Below the pieces are notes generated by a model, which saw nothing but the letters and a program-made list of their open reading frames with translations, had not been told where the DNA came from and searched no databases. From the NCBI GenBank assembly GCA_903901975.1, contig CAIUTB010000096.1:1-64000 (forward strand): 64,000 bases of DNA. Direction: 5' to 3'. Positions 8,114 through 17,179 of the stretch are shown piece after piece. Source of the DNA: an uncultured Bacteroidales bacterium (lineage in GTDB: Bacteria > Bacteroidota > Bacteroidia > Bacteroidales > Paludibacteraceae). Within the stretch, counting starts at the first letter, position 1. Each line of letters starts with the position of its first letter. Made by a program: the position numbers and the translations under genes.

Positions 8114-9007
8114 ATGCAAGAAAAGAAAAGTGTTGCTTTAAGTTCGGTAGTAGCAGCTATGTTTATTACTGCTTTTAAGTTGATAATAGGTCTTAGCACC
8201 ATGAGTTTGGGTATAATATCCGAAGCATTGCACTCTGCACTCGATATGGTTGCAGCCATCATAACCTATTTGTCGGTAAGCGTTTCCGACCGACCTGCCG
8301 ACCGGGAGCATAATTATGGACATGGCAAGGTGGAAAATCTTTCTGCACTGATTGAAACCATTCTATTGCTGGTTACTTGTGTCTGGATAATTTACGAAGC
8401 TATCAAGCGTCTTACCACCGGTAACGTACACATTGATGTGACCTACTGGAGTTATATTGTAGTTATAAGTTCTATTATTATTGATTTTACACGTTCCAGG
8501 GCCTTATCGCGTGTGGCAAAAAAGCATAACAGTCAGGCGCTTGAGGCCGATGCATTGCATTTTTCAACCGATATATGGAGTTCAACAGTTGTATTGTTCG
8601 GTTTAATTGCCTATCAGTTTCTGGGTTGGAAGAATGCGGATTCTATTGCAGCATTATTTGTTGCTGTTATCGTGCTATATGTTTCGTACCAGTTAGGCAA
8701 AAAAGCCATCGATGTATTGCTCGACAAATCGCCGGCCAACACCAAAGAAATTGTACGTGAGGTATTAAAAGAGTTTCCGGAAGCACTGAGATACCATCAT
8801 TTAAAAGCCCGTACAGCAGGTGCCGATACCTTTATCAAGTTTAATGTGCATTTTAATCCCGATTTGAGTTTGCGTGAAGTTCACGAAGTATGCGACAAAA
8901 TGGAATGTAAAATCAAATCAAAGATTCCGCGCAGTGAAGTATATATTCATGCTGAACCGGAAGATGCCAGTCATATTGATACAGAGGCTGATGAAGATAT
9001 AACCTAA
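8114..9007 (+). CDS. Cation diffusion facilitator (CDF) metal efflux transporter
   Basis: A 297-aa inner-membrane protein with the CDF plan: about six transmembrane segments, then a cytoplasmic ferredoxin-like domain (FPEALRYHHLKARTAG...FNVHFNPDLSLREVHEVCDKMECKIK). The transport-site motifs HxxxD are present in TM2 (H40-SAL-D44) and TM5 (H149-FST-D153). This H/D arrangement is usual for zinc-type CDF antiporters, which exchange Zn2+ (or related cations) for protons. The extended C-terminus ends in an acidic stretch (EPEDASHIDTEADED). It is transcribed alone. Substrate metal is an inference. Confidence 0.9.
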   Translation: MQEKKSVALSSVVAAMFITAFKLIIGLSTMSLGIISEALHSALDMVAAIITYLSVSVSDRPADREHNYGHGKVENLSALIETILLLVTCVWIIYEAIKRLTTGNVHIDVTYWSYIVVISSIIIDFTRSRALSRVAKKHNSQALEADALHFSTDIWSSTVVLFGLIAYQFLGWKNADSIAALFVAVIVLYVSYQLGKKAIDVLLDKSPANTKEIVREVLKEFPEALRYHHLKARTAGADTFIKFNVHFNPDLSLREVHEVCDKMECKIKSKIPRSEVYIHAEPEDASHIDTEADEDIT

Positions 9008-9155
9008 ACAATCCCTCCATAAAAATAATTGCCAATTTGACCAACTAAATATCAAAGAAGCTAACATCTCTGACTTTTAGTGGTTTTATAACTGTATTCT
9101 ACTTAAATTTCATGCCTTTTCACTGAAACTATTTTTTTATTAGTTTGTACACGTA

Positions 9156-9163
9156 TATATTTG
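9156..9163 (+). promoter_or_regulatory. -7 promoter element (TATATTTG)
   Basis: TATATTTG matches TAnnTTTG and lies 64 nt before the lipoprotein start at 9228. The 9008-9155 spacer contains no gene or clear hairpin. Confidence 0.45.
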
Positions 9164-9227
9164 CATCACAATTTAAAAGCAACTATTTAAGGTCAAAAGA
9201 AATAACTTATTATTAATTTAAAAAAAC

Positions 9228-10346
9228 ATGTTTATGAAATCGAAAAAAATTTATTTAGGATTAGCTTTGCTAAGTTTCCTTGCCTGGAGTTGTACTACTC
9301 AAGATGAACTGAGCAGCAACAAATCTTTGAAAACATCTATTACTGCAAGTGCGCAGTCATTACAGGCTGCATTGAACACTATCACTTCGTCGGCAGGTTA
9401 TAAACTTCTCTCATCATCGGGTTCTTCAGCTGTATCAGCAAGCAAAACACAGGGAAATTTTATGCCATTCGACACAACTTCTGTAAGTTTTGGTTTAGCC
9501 GACGTTGCAGGAGTTTGGGACTATAAAGCAGCTTTAAACTACCGCAAACATGTTCCGTTGAATTCGTTCTTCCAAATGTCGACAACAGAACCCAGTACCG
9601 ATTTTATTTTGCGTTTACCGGAATCAAAAATCAAGAATCCATGGAATTTATTACATTATTCTGTAGCTGACACTACTCTGACGAATAATTACGTGGTAGA
9701 TGTAAATAATTACAAACGTTGGTATCAGCAATATCGTCCGGGAAGCTACTGGTTTGATTATCAAATGAATTCAAGCATCAAAATCAGCGGAACAGATGTA
9801 GGTAGTTTAGGTATCGTTACTTCAAATCATGAAGCTTCGGGTTATAAATTTGTTTCCAGTTTCGCTTTTGCAAACGGTTATGATGTAAGCACTTCATACA
9901 GTACAGGTGATACCATTATTTCGATTTACAACATCGCTAAAGCCGGTCAGACCCTATATCAGGAAAAATATACTGCAACCCGTACAAGCTCTAGTTCAAG
10001 ATTCCGTGAAAAACTATACGATTTGATTATTGGCAATGTTGAAATTATTCGTACAGCTGGTCCTAACAGCTTAGACAGTGCTAAAGTATTAGTTGGTGGT
10101 GAATTGCAACATAATTCAAAAGTTGAAATTGTAACGGTTGCTTCTACTTCGACAGATGAATCGACTATCACTAAGAATACCCGTACCATTCAAATTACCT
10201 TTGATGATGGAACAACAACTACTATCAAAGACTTATTGGGCAGTACAGTTAATGATATAAGTTCTGTGTTTACAACCATACGTGAAGCATACTTTGCAAC
10301 TGACATCGTAGACAAAGTTTCAGCTTATATCTACAAAAACAAATAG
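9228..10346 (+). CDS. Predicted lipoprotein of unknown function
   Basis: A 372-aa protein. The signal MKSKKIYLGLALLSFLAWSC ends in a lipobox-like SC. ATG 9228 or the in-frame ATG 9234 may start it, and the latter gives the more typical signal. The rest is Ser/Thr-rich with alternating beta-like segments and no recognised domain. It is probably exported and lipid-anchored. It precedes the LytS/LytTR pair but is separated from it by a strong terminator, so it is a single-gene unit. Confidence 0.7.
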   Translation: MFMKSKKIYLGLALLSFLAWSCTTQDELSSNKSLKTSITASAQSLQAALNTITSSAGYKLLSSSGSSAVSASKTQGNFMPFDTTSVSFGLADVAGVWDYKAALNYRKHVPLNSFFQMSTTEPSTDFILRLPESKIKNPWNLLHYSVADTTLTNNYVVDVNNYKRWYQQYRPGSYWFDYQMNSSIKISGTDVGSLGIVTSNHEASGYKFVSSFAFANGYDVSTSYSTGDTIISIYNIAKAGQTLYQEKYTATRTSSSSRFREKLYDLIIGNVEIIRTAGPNSLDSAKVLVGGELQHNSKVEIVTVASTSTDESTITKNTRTIQITFDDGTTTTIKDLLGSTVNDISSVFTTIREAYFATDIVDKVSAYIYKNK

Positions 10347-10409
10347 CAATTCAGATTTATTATTCAGTTTCTGAATTACCCCGATAATCAGAATTAAAGA
10401 ATAAATTAA

Positions 10410-10417
10410 TATCTTTG
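10410..10417 (+). promoter_or_regulatory. -7 promoter element (TATCTTTG) for lytS-like operon
   Basis: TATCTTTG lies ~50 nt before ATG 10468. Its last base is the first base of the terminator stem at 10417-10449. Initiation near 10423 would therefore start inside the hairpin, leaving it unable to form in the new transcript. Confidence 0.55.
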
Positions 10418-10449
10418 TAGGGGAAGCTAACTACTTCCCCTACTTTTTT
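10417..10449 (+). terminator. Rho-independent terminator of the 9228 lipoprotein gene
   Basis: GTAGGGGAAG (10417-10426) pairs perfectly with CTTCCCCTAC (10434-10443) over a 7-nt loop, followed by six T. This is one of the strongest terminators in the window. Confidence 0.9.
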
Positions 10450-10467
10450 GGACTAAAAGCAAGTAAC

Positions 10468-11622
10468 ATGAAATACATTCAGGCAAAATCATCTAATTTT
10501 AAAGTAGTTGAAATCAGTGTAGTTGCAATGATTTGGTTGGGAATTTTTTCCATTCCATTTTTTCAGAACAGAATGTTCAATACCATCGACTGGGGTAAAG
10601 TCGTTGGTGAATGGATTCGTATGTTTTCATTTCTTGTTATTTTCATTCTCAATGCCTATATTTTCGTCCCCCAAATTTTATTCCGCAAAAAATATGTTTC
10701 GTACATAACTGCCACCCTGGCAGCTGTATTGATTATTATTGGAATTATTATAACGATACAGATTTTCATCATTCCGCCACAACCCCTGACGATGCCACGT
10801 ATGGATCTGGGACCGGGTATGCCACCTATGGAATTGGGAAGTAAAATGCCTGCACCCATGGGATTCAGAGCACCGGAACAACCTGAATCGAAATCAATTT
10901 TCATGACTTTCACCGACAACCTGATTATTTCCATTCTCGTTGTAGCAGCCGGAACATCGTTTAAAATGTTGTCACAATGGCTCAAAGAAGAAGACCGACG
11001 TATAGATATGGAAAAAGAGCAGCTTAAAACTGAAATTGCATTGCTCAGACATCAGGTGAGTCCGCACTTCTTTATGAATACCCTGAATAATATTCATGCA
11101 CTGGTGGATATAAACACCGAAACTGCCAAAGATGCTATTATACGGCTATCTACCCTTATGCGATACCTGCTTTATGATACTGCACACGGACAAACCAGCC
11201 TGAAAAAAGAAATTGAATTTATCGAGAGTTACATCACCCTTATGCAATTACGGTTTTCTGAAAAGGTAAAAATATCGATTGATGTTCCAAAAAATATACC
11301 CGACATTCAGATACCTCCCATGTTGTTTATTTCCTTTCTGGAAAATGCGTTTAAGCACGGTGTGAGTTATCAGGCTAATTCTTTTGTTGATTTCAAATTA
11401 GAAGTGGCCGAGGATCATCTGAATTGTGTAATTAAAAACAGCAAACAACGAGTGAAAGAAAATTTCGATAAAAGCTATTCGGGCATTGGGTTAACCAATA
11501 TTCGTAAAAGTCTGGAACTACTGTTTGCTAAAGATTATACACTGAATATTAGTGAGAACGATAAAGCATTTGAAGTATTTCTAACAATTCCGATTTATGA
11601 TAATAAAATGTATAGCCATTGA
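10468..11622 (+). CDS. LytS-family sensor histidine kinase
   Basis: A 384-aa membrane kinase with four predicted transmembrane helices (about 15-32, 50-71, 78-102, 149-166). A loop of ~45 residues between the third and fourth is rich in Met and Pro (Met109, 112, 118, 121, 127, 131). The cytoplasmic part is a His_kinase (PF06580) domain with phosphoacceptor His200 in LRHQVSPHFFMNTLNN, then an ATPase domain (LENAFKHG, SGIGLTNIRKSLELLF). This family signals to LytTR regulators. The next gene encodes one and overlaps this gene by 26 nt, so the two form a pair. The stimulus is unknown. Confidence 0.9.
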   Translation: MKYIQAKSSNFKVVEISVVAMIWLGIFSIPFFQNRMFNTIDWGKVVGEWIRMFSFLVIFILNAYIFVPQILFRKKYVSYITATLAAVLIIIGIIITIQIFIIPPQPLTMPRMDLGPGMPPMELGSKMPAPMGFRAPEQPESKSIFMTFTDNLIISILVVAAGTSFKMLSQWLKEEDRRIDMEKEQLKTEIALLRHQVSPHFFMNTLNNIHALVDINTETAKDAIIRLSTLMRYLLYDTAHGQTSLKKEIEFIESYITLMQLRFSEKVKISIDVPKNIPDIQIPPMLFISFLENAFKHGVSYQANSFVDFKLEVAEDHLNCVIKNSKQRVKENFDKSYSGIGLTNIRKSLELLFAKDYTLNISENDKAFEVFLTIPIYDNKMYSH

Positions 11623-12316
11623 TGACGAACCTTTTGCCTTACAGCAAATCAAGTCATACATTGAAAAAACGCCTTTTTTAGAGTTAGTAGCACTTTGCCA
11701 GAGTGCTTTTGAAGCTATGAGCTTCATTGCCAACAACGAAGTTGACCTTATGTTTGTTGATATCAATATGCCCGATATCAACGGTATGGATTTTGTGAAA
11801 TCACTGGTTAATAAGCCACAAATCATTTTCACAACCGCCTACAGTGAGTATGCTATCGAAGGATTTAAAGTGGATGCGATGGATTATATTCTGAAACCCA
11901 TCAGTTATTCCGTATTTCTGAAAGCAGCCAGCAAAGCCAAAACCTGGTTTGACCTGAATCAAAAACAGAGCGAAACGCTGCAAACCACACAAGATTGCCT
12001 GTTTGTAAAATCGGATTACAAACTGGTGAAAATCCTGTTGTCGGAAATAAAATACATCGAAAGTGCAAACGAATATATTCAAATTCATTTGATTAACGAC
12101 AAACCAATAACCACGCTAATTCGCCTGAAAGTGATTGAAGAACAACTTCCGAAAGATAAATTCATGAGGGTTCACCGCTCATTTATTGTCAATCTGGAAC
12201 GGGTAAAAGTGATAGAACGCAGCCGGATAATCTTTGATCAGAAAGTATATATTCCCATCGGGGATCAATACAAAGACAATTTTCAGGCATTTGTAGATAA
12301 AACATTTTTAGTCTGA
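11597..12316 (+). CDS. LytTR-family response regulator
   Basis: A 239-aa protein. The receiver domain (1-~120) has the acidic pocket D9/D10, phosphoacceptor Asp55 in MFVDINMPDING, and the switch/Lys region ILKPIS. A LytTR DNA-binding domain (about 135-239) follows: LFVKSDYKLVKILLSEIKYIES, MRVHRSFIVNL, and IPIGDQYKDNF. It overlaps the upstream LytS-like kinase by 26 nt, implying translational coupling. The BspA-like gene follows after 25 nt and may be in the same transcript or a target. LytTR proteins typically bind paired ~9-bp direct repeats. None was identified upstream. Confidence 0.93.
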   Translation: MIIKCIAIDDEPFALQQIKSYIEKTPFLELVALCQSAFEAMSFIANNEVDLMFVDINMPDINGMDFVKSLVNKPQIIFTTAYSEYAIEGFKVDAMDYILKPISYSVFLKAASKAKTWFDLNQKQSETLQTTQDCLFVKSDYKLVKILLSEIKYIESANEYIQIHLINDKPITTLIRLKVIEEQLPKDKFMRVHRSFIVNLERVKVIERSRIIFDQKVYIPIGDQYKDNFQAFVDKTFLV

Positions 12317-12341
12317 GTATTTTAACTGAAAATAAATTTTT

Positions 12342-14417
12342 ATGAAGAAAATCAATATATTATTATTCTTTTGCCTTGTTTTTTTAAATATTCAGAGTCA
12401 AATTAAAACAGTTAATGTTGTTACTGCAGGAACATTAAGTACCCTGTTTACTACTGCAGAAACTAGCAGCACTACTACTCTTAGCGTTTCAGGAAGTATC
12501 GATGCACGTGATTTTGTTTTTATGCGCGATAATCTATCGGTTTTAGCCAGCATAGACCTTAGCACGGCATCCATTAAAGCGTATACAGGAACAGTAGGAA
12601 CATATTCAGGTGTATCACTAAGCTACCCGGCCAATGAACTTCCGCTTTGTGCTTTTTATAATGCCAATACCATTACTTATAAATCAACTTTAGCTTCCAT
12701 AAAACTCCCTACTACTTTAAAATCGATTGGTGGTTCGGCATTTTATTATTGTTACGGATTAACCGGAACTTTCACCCTGCCCGCTTCGGTTACCTCTATC
12801 GGAACTTATGCGCTTTATGGCTGTTCCGGATTATCAGCTTATTCGGTGGATGTTGCGAATACACGTTATTCATCAACTAATGGCATACTTTTTAATAAAA
12901 AACAAGATTCACTATTTATTTGTCCAAGTGCAAAAACAGGAGCATTTACGATTCCGACAACTGTCACATATATAGGTGCTTCGGCATTCGATTATTGTAC
13001 AGGATTAACCGGCTCACTGACAATACCTTCGTCGGTAAAAACCATTGACAGTTATGCCTTTTATTATTGCAGCGGGCTAACCGGAGGAATAACAATTCCA
13101 GCCACAGTTACTACAATAGCCGATGGAGCATTTTATGGTTGTAGCGGGCTCAATGGAGCTGTAATTATTCCTAAAGCTACCATTAATATTGGTTCGTATG
13201 CATTCTTTGAATGTAATAAACTGACATCCTTTCAGGTGGACGCATTGAACCCTAAGTTTTCGTCGAATAACGATGCGCTTTATAGTAAAAATCAGGATAC
13301 GCTTCATATTTGCCCTGGAGCAAAGACCGGAGCTTTCACCGTTCCATCCACGGTTAAAGCCATTGGCAGTTATGCTTTCTACAATTGCAGTGCTCTGACA
13401 GGAAGTTTGGTAATTCCGGCTTCGGTAAATTTAATTGGGAGCTATGCTTTTTATGGTTGTATTACGATTTCGGCATACGAAGTGAATGCGGCAAATACAA
13501 AATATCTCTCAAACAGCGGCGTTTTGTTTAATAAAGCACAGGATACCTTACTGGTTTGTCCTGCAGGCAAAACCGGTAGTTACACCCTGCCCACCAGTGT
13601 AAAAGCCATTGGTACCTATGCCTTTTATTACTGTAGCGGATTAACGGGTAGCATTAATATTCCGGCTTCGCTCAACACTATAGGCGATTATGCTTTTTAT
13701 GGTTGCACGAACCTTACAGCACTTAATGTTGATGTTGCAAACACAAAATACGCATCACTCGACGGCGTATTATTTAGTCACGCTATGGATTCAATAAAAA
13801 TTTGTCCGGCAGGCAAAACAGGTCAATATGTAATTCCTTCTACAGTAATAAGTATAAATTACTCAGCTTTTGATGGTTGCACGAACCTGACTTCCATCAA
13901 AATTCCTTCTTCGGTTACAACAATTGGAACCTACGCGTTTGAATACTGCAGCGGACTGACTGAGATACTCATTCCTAAAAATGTAACAAGCATTGGCAGT
14001 ACAGCATTTTACAGTTGCACTAACCTACAAAAAGTTTCCATTGTGAATCCGGTACCACCCACCATTGATGCCTATGTTTTCGGGTTGGTTAACAAAACCA
14101 TTTGCCAGTTAGTTGTTCCTATCGGTTCGCTGATAGCATATCAGATTTCGGCGAACTGGAAAGACTTTAGCCTGATGTCAGAAAGTAATTTTACAGCCGT
14201 TGTAAATCAAAAATCAGATGCTGTAAAAGTGTATGGGGGAAACCAGAATATTATTGTCGAAGGATTAGCTGCGGGTGAAAAACTGATGATTTATTCCACG
14301 AATGGAAAACAACTCTATTCTTCTATTTCCGAAGGAAATAAAATATCTATTCCAGCTGAAAAGGGACAGTGTTATCTGCTAAAAACGAGTGGAAAGATAG
14401 TGAAGGTGATTTTATAA
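12342..14417 (+). CDS. BspA-like leucine-rich repeat surface protein with T9SS-type tail
   Basis: A 691-aa protein with a signal peptide (about 1-19) and a long array of LRR_5 (BspA/Treponema pallidum type) repeats. The repeats follow the pattern SIGTYAFYGCSGLTGSLTIP. Four longer interruptions share NTKYxSxxGxLFxxxxDSLxICPxxKTG. The last ~80 residues (VKVYGGNQNIIVEGLAAGEKLMIYSTNGKQLY...) resemble a T9SS sorting tail that ends in IVKVIL. BspA-type proteins mediate adhesion or binding at the cell surface in Bacteroidota. It lies 25 nt behind the LytTR regulator, which suggests co-expression with that system. Confidence 0.87.
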   Translation: MKKINILLFFCLVFLNIQSQIKTVNVVTAGTLSTLFTTAETSSTTTLSVSGSIDARDFVFMRDNLSVLASIDLSTASIKAYTGTVGTYSGVSLSYPANELPLCAFYNANTITYKSTLASIKLPTTLKSIGGSAFYYCYGLTGTFTLPASVTSIGTYALYGCSGLSAYSVDVANTRYSSTNGILFNKKQDSLFICPSAKTGAFTIPTTVTYIGASAFDYCTGLTGSLTIPSSVKTIDSYAFYYCSGLTGGITIPATVTTIADGAFYGCSGLNGAVIIPKATINIGSYAFFECNKLTSFQVDALNPKFSSNNDALYSKNQDTLHICPGAKTGAFTVPSTVKAIGSYAFYNCSALTGSLVIPASVNLIGSYAFYGCITISAYEVNAANTKYLSNSGVLFNKAQDTLLVCPAGKTGSYTLPTSVKAIGTYAFYYCSGLTGSINIPASLNTIGDYAFYGCTNLTALNVDVANTKYASLDGVLFSHAMDSIKICPAGKTGQYVIPSTVISINYSAFDGCTNLTSIKIPSSVTTIGTYAFEYCSGLTEILIPKNVTSIGSTAFYSCTNLQKVSIVNPVPPTIDAYVFGLVNKTICQLVVPIGSLIAYQISANWKDFSLMSESNFTAVVNQKSDAVKVYGGNQNIIVEGLAAGEKLMIYSTNGKQLYSSISEGNKISIPAEKGQCYLLKTSGKIVKVIL

Positions 14418-14490
14418 GCTTTTCGCACAGGAGCTAAGTCACAATATTATTACCTGAATGATAAAAATCCTCGAAACTATTTTAACAGTA

Positions 14491-17010
14491 TCAGAAATAG
14501 AAATCCAGATTAAATCGCAATCCACTTTTTTCGATATTAGGACAATTCAGGTAATTGAGTCGCCAAATATAATCCAGTCGCAGGAATTTGAATATATTTA
14601 ATATCCCTACTCCCACTTCCATATAAGGTTCATTTCCCATTTGGTTTGTTCCGGCTGGGAATGTGAACAAATTATTACTCGAATTTGGAACATTCTGATT
14701 GCTCAGGCTTCCATAAAATCCACGGAACGTTACAATTTCACGCAATTTCAATGCCTTAAGCAATGGAATCTGATTCAAAATCAAACCGTTGAGGTTGTAA
14801 TTCAAATCCCACGACACATATTGATCGGTAATAAATTCGAGGGGATTCATCATCGAAAATGTTTCAGGCTGCGTAGTGTAAGACAGGTTGGCATTGGGGA
14901 TAATCAAAAGCGGGAACGGTGCTTTAGTCCATACTTTTCCGGCTTTGATAATCACATTCAGATTTCCGAGTGAAGAAAGCCAGAACCTTTGTTGGTAACC
15001 AAATTCGGTACGACTATAATCATAAGCCGAGTTTAATAGGTTTTTAAGTGCTATTGTATGCGACAGAGTAAAAACCGGAACATCTCGTTTAAATGAACGA
15101 CGGCGACCAATACTTTGGTAAAATTTTTCACCCGGAGCATAGCGCAACCGAAGCTGTAGTTCGCTGGTAGAATAAGAATTCAGTGATTGTCCCGAAGTAT
15201 TGTCAACGAAAGAAATATAGGGAGTAGCAAATTCGGTACGGTAGCGAAAATCAATTCCGGCAGAGAAATGCGAATAAAACTCCCGGTTATAGCTCAACTC
15301 GATTTTGCGAAGGAAAGTAATCTTATCATCCGGCAACCTTTTGATTGACAACAGAATATTATCGGCTGTAGTGTATAAATAATTCTGTCCAAGCCGGTTT
15401 AAATCGTAAAAGTACGACGCACGCACCGAATTGACGGGAAACTCATTCACCTGCTTTTCTTTTTTTATGAAAGAGTATTCCAGTTGAGCGAGTCCCTTTA
15501 GTTGGTGGTCATTCACCCCATACGCCAGATACCCGTTTGCAAACCAGTGCTTGTTAAGGTTGGCAGTGGTGAGTCCACCTATTCGAAGTCTTAATCCTTC
15601 CACCGAATTGACACTAACAGTGCTATATACAGGTCCCAACGTAAATTTATTATCGACTGACGTTGTTTGTATATATCCGGTCAGAACTGCCGAAGTGATT
15701 TTCTCAGTGATATTGTAAAACGGATCATTCCGTAGCTCTTTCAGCATTTTTCCCACCGAATTAACAGTTGAAGGAAGCGTGTCGGGGTGGATCTGCTGTG
15801 TTGATTCACTTGATTTGATGATTGTATTTGCGAGTCGGAGAATACTACTATCGGGCGGAGAATCGAATGAGTGATTTGTATAGAGATTTGTTCGTTTGGC
15901 ATAAAAACCGTCCGCTTTGGGAAAAAGCGAAAACTCTAGCGCGATATTATTTTTCATCAACAAGCGTGTACCATCGACAGCACGGTTAAACTCCTGCCCG
16001 ATGGATAAATTCTGAACAAAATTCAGGTTAATCCCTTTTGCTAGATTCAGTATAACTTTTTTCACAAAGTTAGTGGAATCGAGCGTGATAAATAAATGAC
16101 CAACAAATCCTGTTGCTTCAGGCGAAAAGGGTACAAAACCTAAATCCAGGCATTTCTCACCTGCAACCTGTACCGTATCGAGCAAATAATACTTATAAAA
16201 ATCGGGACCGCCTACCGAAAGCGGACTCACAAAAGGCTTGAGAAACAAATTAATATCATTGTCGTAAATATCCACATCTCTGAAAGCCTCCTTCAGGAAC
16301 TGATCCACGCCATCTTCCGAAAGAAAATCATCCAGCCCCGAACTCTTTTTGGTCAGAATAATCCGTTTTTCCAAATGGGACGATTTTTGATAAAAGTATT
16401 TCTCCATCATATCCTTGCCCGAAATGGGAAGAATCGCTTTGCCCGACAACTCTGAAGTGTCGGTATAATTGCTCAGAAAGCCGTACTTACTGAGTAATAT
16501 CTTGTTTTTATCTTTCTGAAAATTATTAAGAGCCACTGTAATCTGTTCGCGATGGTCGAACTGATAAAAGTCTTTGTTGAGCGGATTAAAGCGATTTTTG
16601 GAGTCTATCACTTTTCGCACAAAATCTACAGCCGGATTGCCTTTCTTTCGATATCTCAAGTTTCGTCGTTTAACCACCACTTCCGACATGGAATATGATT
16701 TACGAAAAAGTTGAATCTTTAAGACATTTAACTTGATATTGCTGATCGAAATTGATTTCTCGCGATAGGTGATGGACGAAACAGTCAGTATTTGTTGACC
16801 TGCCGGAACTTTTAGTGTAAACCGCCCGGTATTGTCGGTCATTATTCCCAGAGTTGAGCCCTTTAGTGAAACGGAAACAAAGGGAAGTGGCTCATTACTA
16901 ATTGAATCTGTTACTATCCCTTTGATGATATTCTGAGCTTTCACAGTGGCGAAAAAGCAATTCAGAAACAAGAGCAAAACAGGAAACATTAAATAGTTTT
17001 TCAAAGTCAT
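14491..17010 (-). CDS. DUF5686 outer-membrane protein with carboxypeptidase-regulatory-like domain
   Basis: An 839-aa protein with a signal peptide (about 1-25, ending VKAQ). An N-terminal CarboxypepD_reg-like beta-sandwich (IIKGIVTDSISNEPLPFVSVSLKG, DNTGRFTLKVPAG) is like that found in front of SusC-type receptors. The remaining ~700 residues match the DUF5686 plan: a YRKKGNPAVDFVRKVIDSK segment, then many amphipathic strands ending in LRFNLDFYF, a C-terminal aromatic outer-membrane barrel signature. Function in the family is unclear. It is convergent with the BspA-like gene and separate from the efflux operon upstream of it. Confidence 0.85.
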   Translation of the reverse strand: MTLKNYLMFPVLLLFLNCFFATVKAQNIIKGIVTDSISNEPLPFVSVSLKGSTLGIMTDNTGRFTLKVPAGQQILTVSSITYREKSISISNIKLNVLKIQLFRKSYSMSEVVVKRRNLRYRKKGNPAVDFVRKVIDSKNRFNPLNKDFYQFDHREQITVALNNFQKDKNKILLSKYGFLSNYTDTSELSGKAILPISGKDMMEKYFYQKSSHLEKRIILTKKSSGLDDFLSEDGVDQFLKEAFRDVDIYDNDINLFLKPFVSPLSVGGPDFYKYYLLDTVQVAGEKCLDLGFVPFSPEATGFVGHLFITLDSTNFVKKVILNLAKGINLNFVQNLSIGQEFNRAVDGTRLLMKNNIALEFSLFPKADGFYAKRTNLYTNHSFDSPPDSSILRLANTIIKSSESTQQIHPDTLPSTVNSVGKMLKELRNDPFYNITEKITSAVLTGYIQTTSVDNKFTLGPVYSTVSVNSVEGLRLRIGGLTTANLNKHWFANGYLAYGVNDHQLKGLAQLEYSFIKKEKQVNEFPVNSVRASYFYDLNRLGQNYLYTTADNILLSIKRLPDDKITFLRKIELSYNREFYSHFSAGIDFRYRTEFATPYISFVDNTSGQSLNSYSTSELQLRLRYAPGEKFYQSIGRRRSFKRDVPVFTLSHTIALKNLLNSAYDYSRTEFGYQQRFWLSSLGNLNVIIKAGKVWTKAPFPLLIIPNANLSYTTQPETFSMMNPLEFITDQYVSWDLNYNLNGLILNQIPLLKALKLREIVTFRGFYGSLSNQNVPNSSNNLFTFPAGTNQMGNEPYMEVGVGILNIFKFLRLDYIWRLNYLNCPNIEKSGLRFNLDFYF

Positions 17011-17179
17011 TTGTTAGCAGTAAATAATACTTCGCAAATATAATACAACAAATGATTTAAAAACAAGCTTAAAATAGGATTTGTTCGGAATTAGATATTA
17101 AACTATCAGAAAAGAAAACGGGATTTAATGAAAATGTGAATTTATAACCGAAATTTATGTGAAATGAAAGATTATTATT

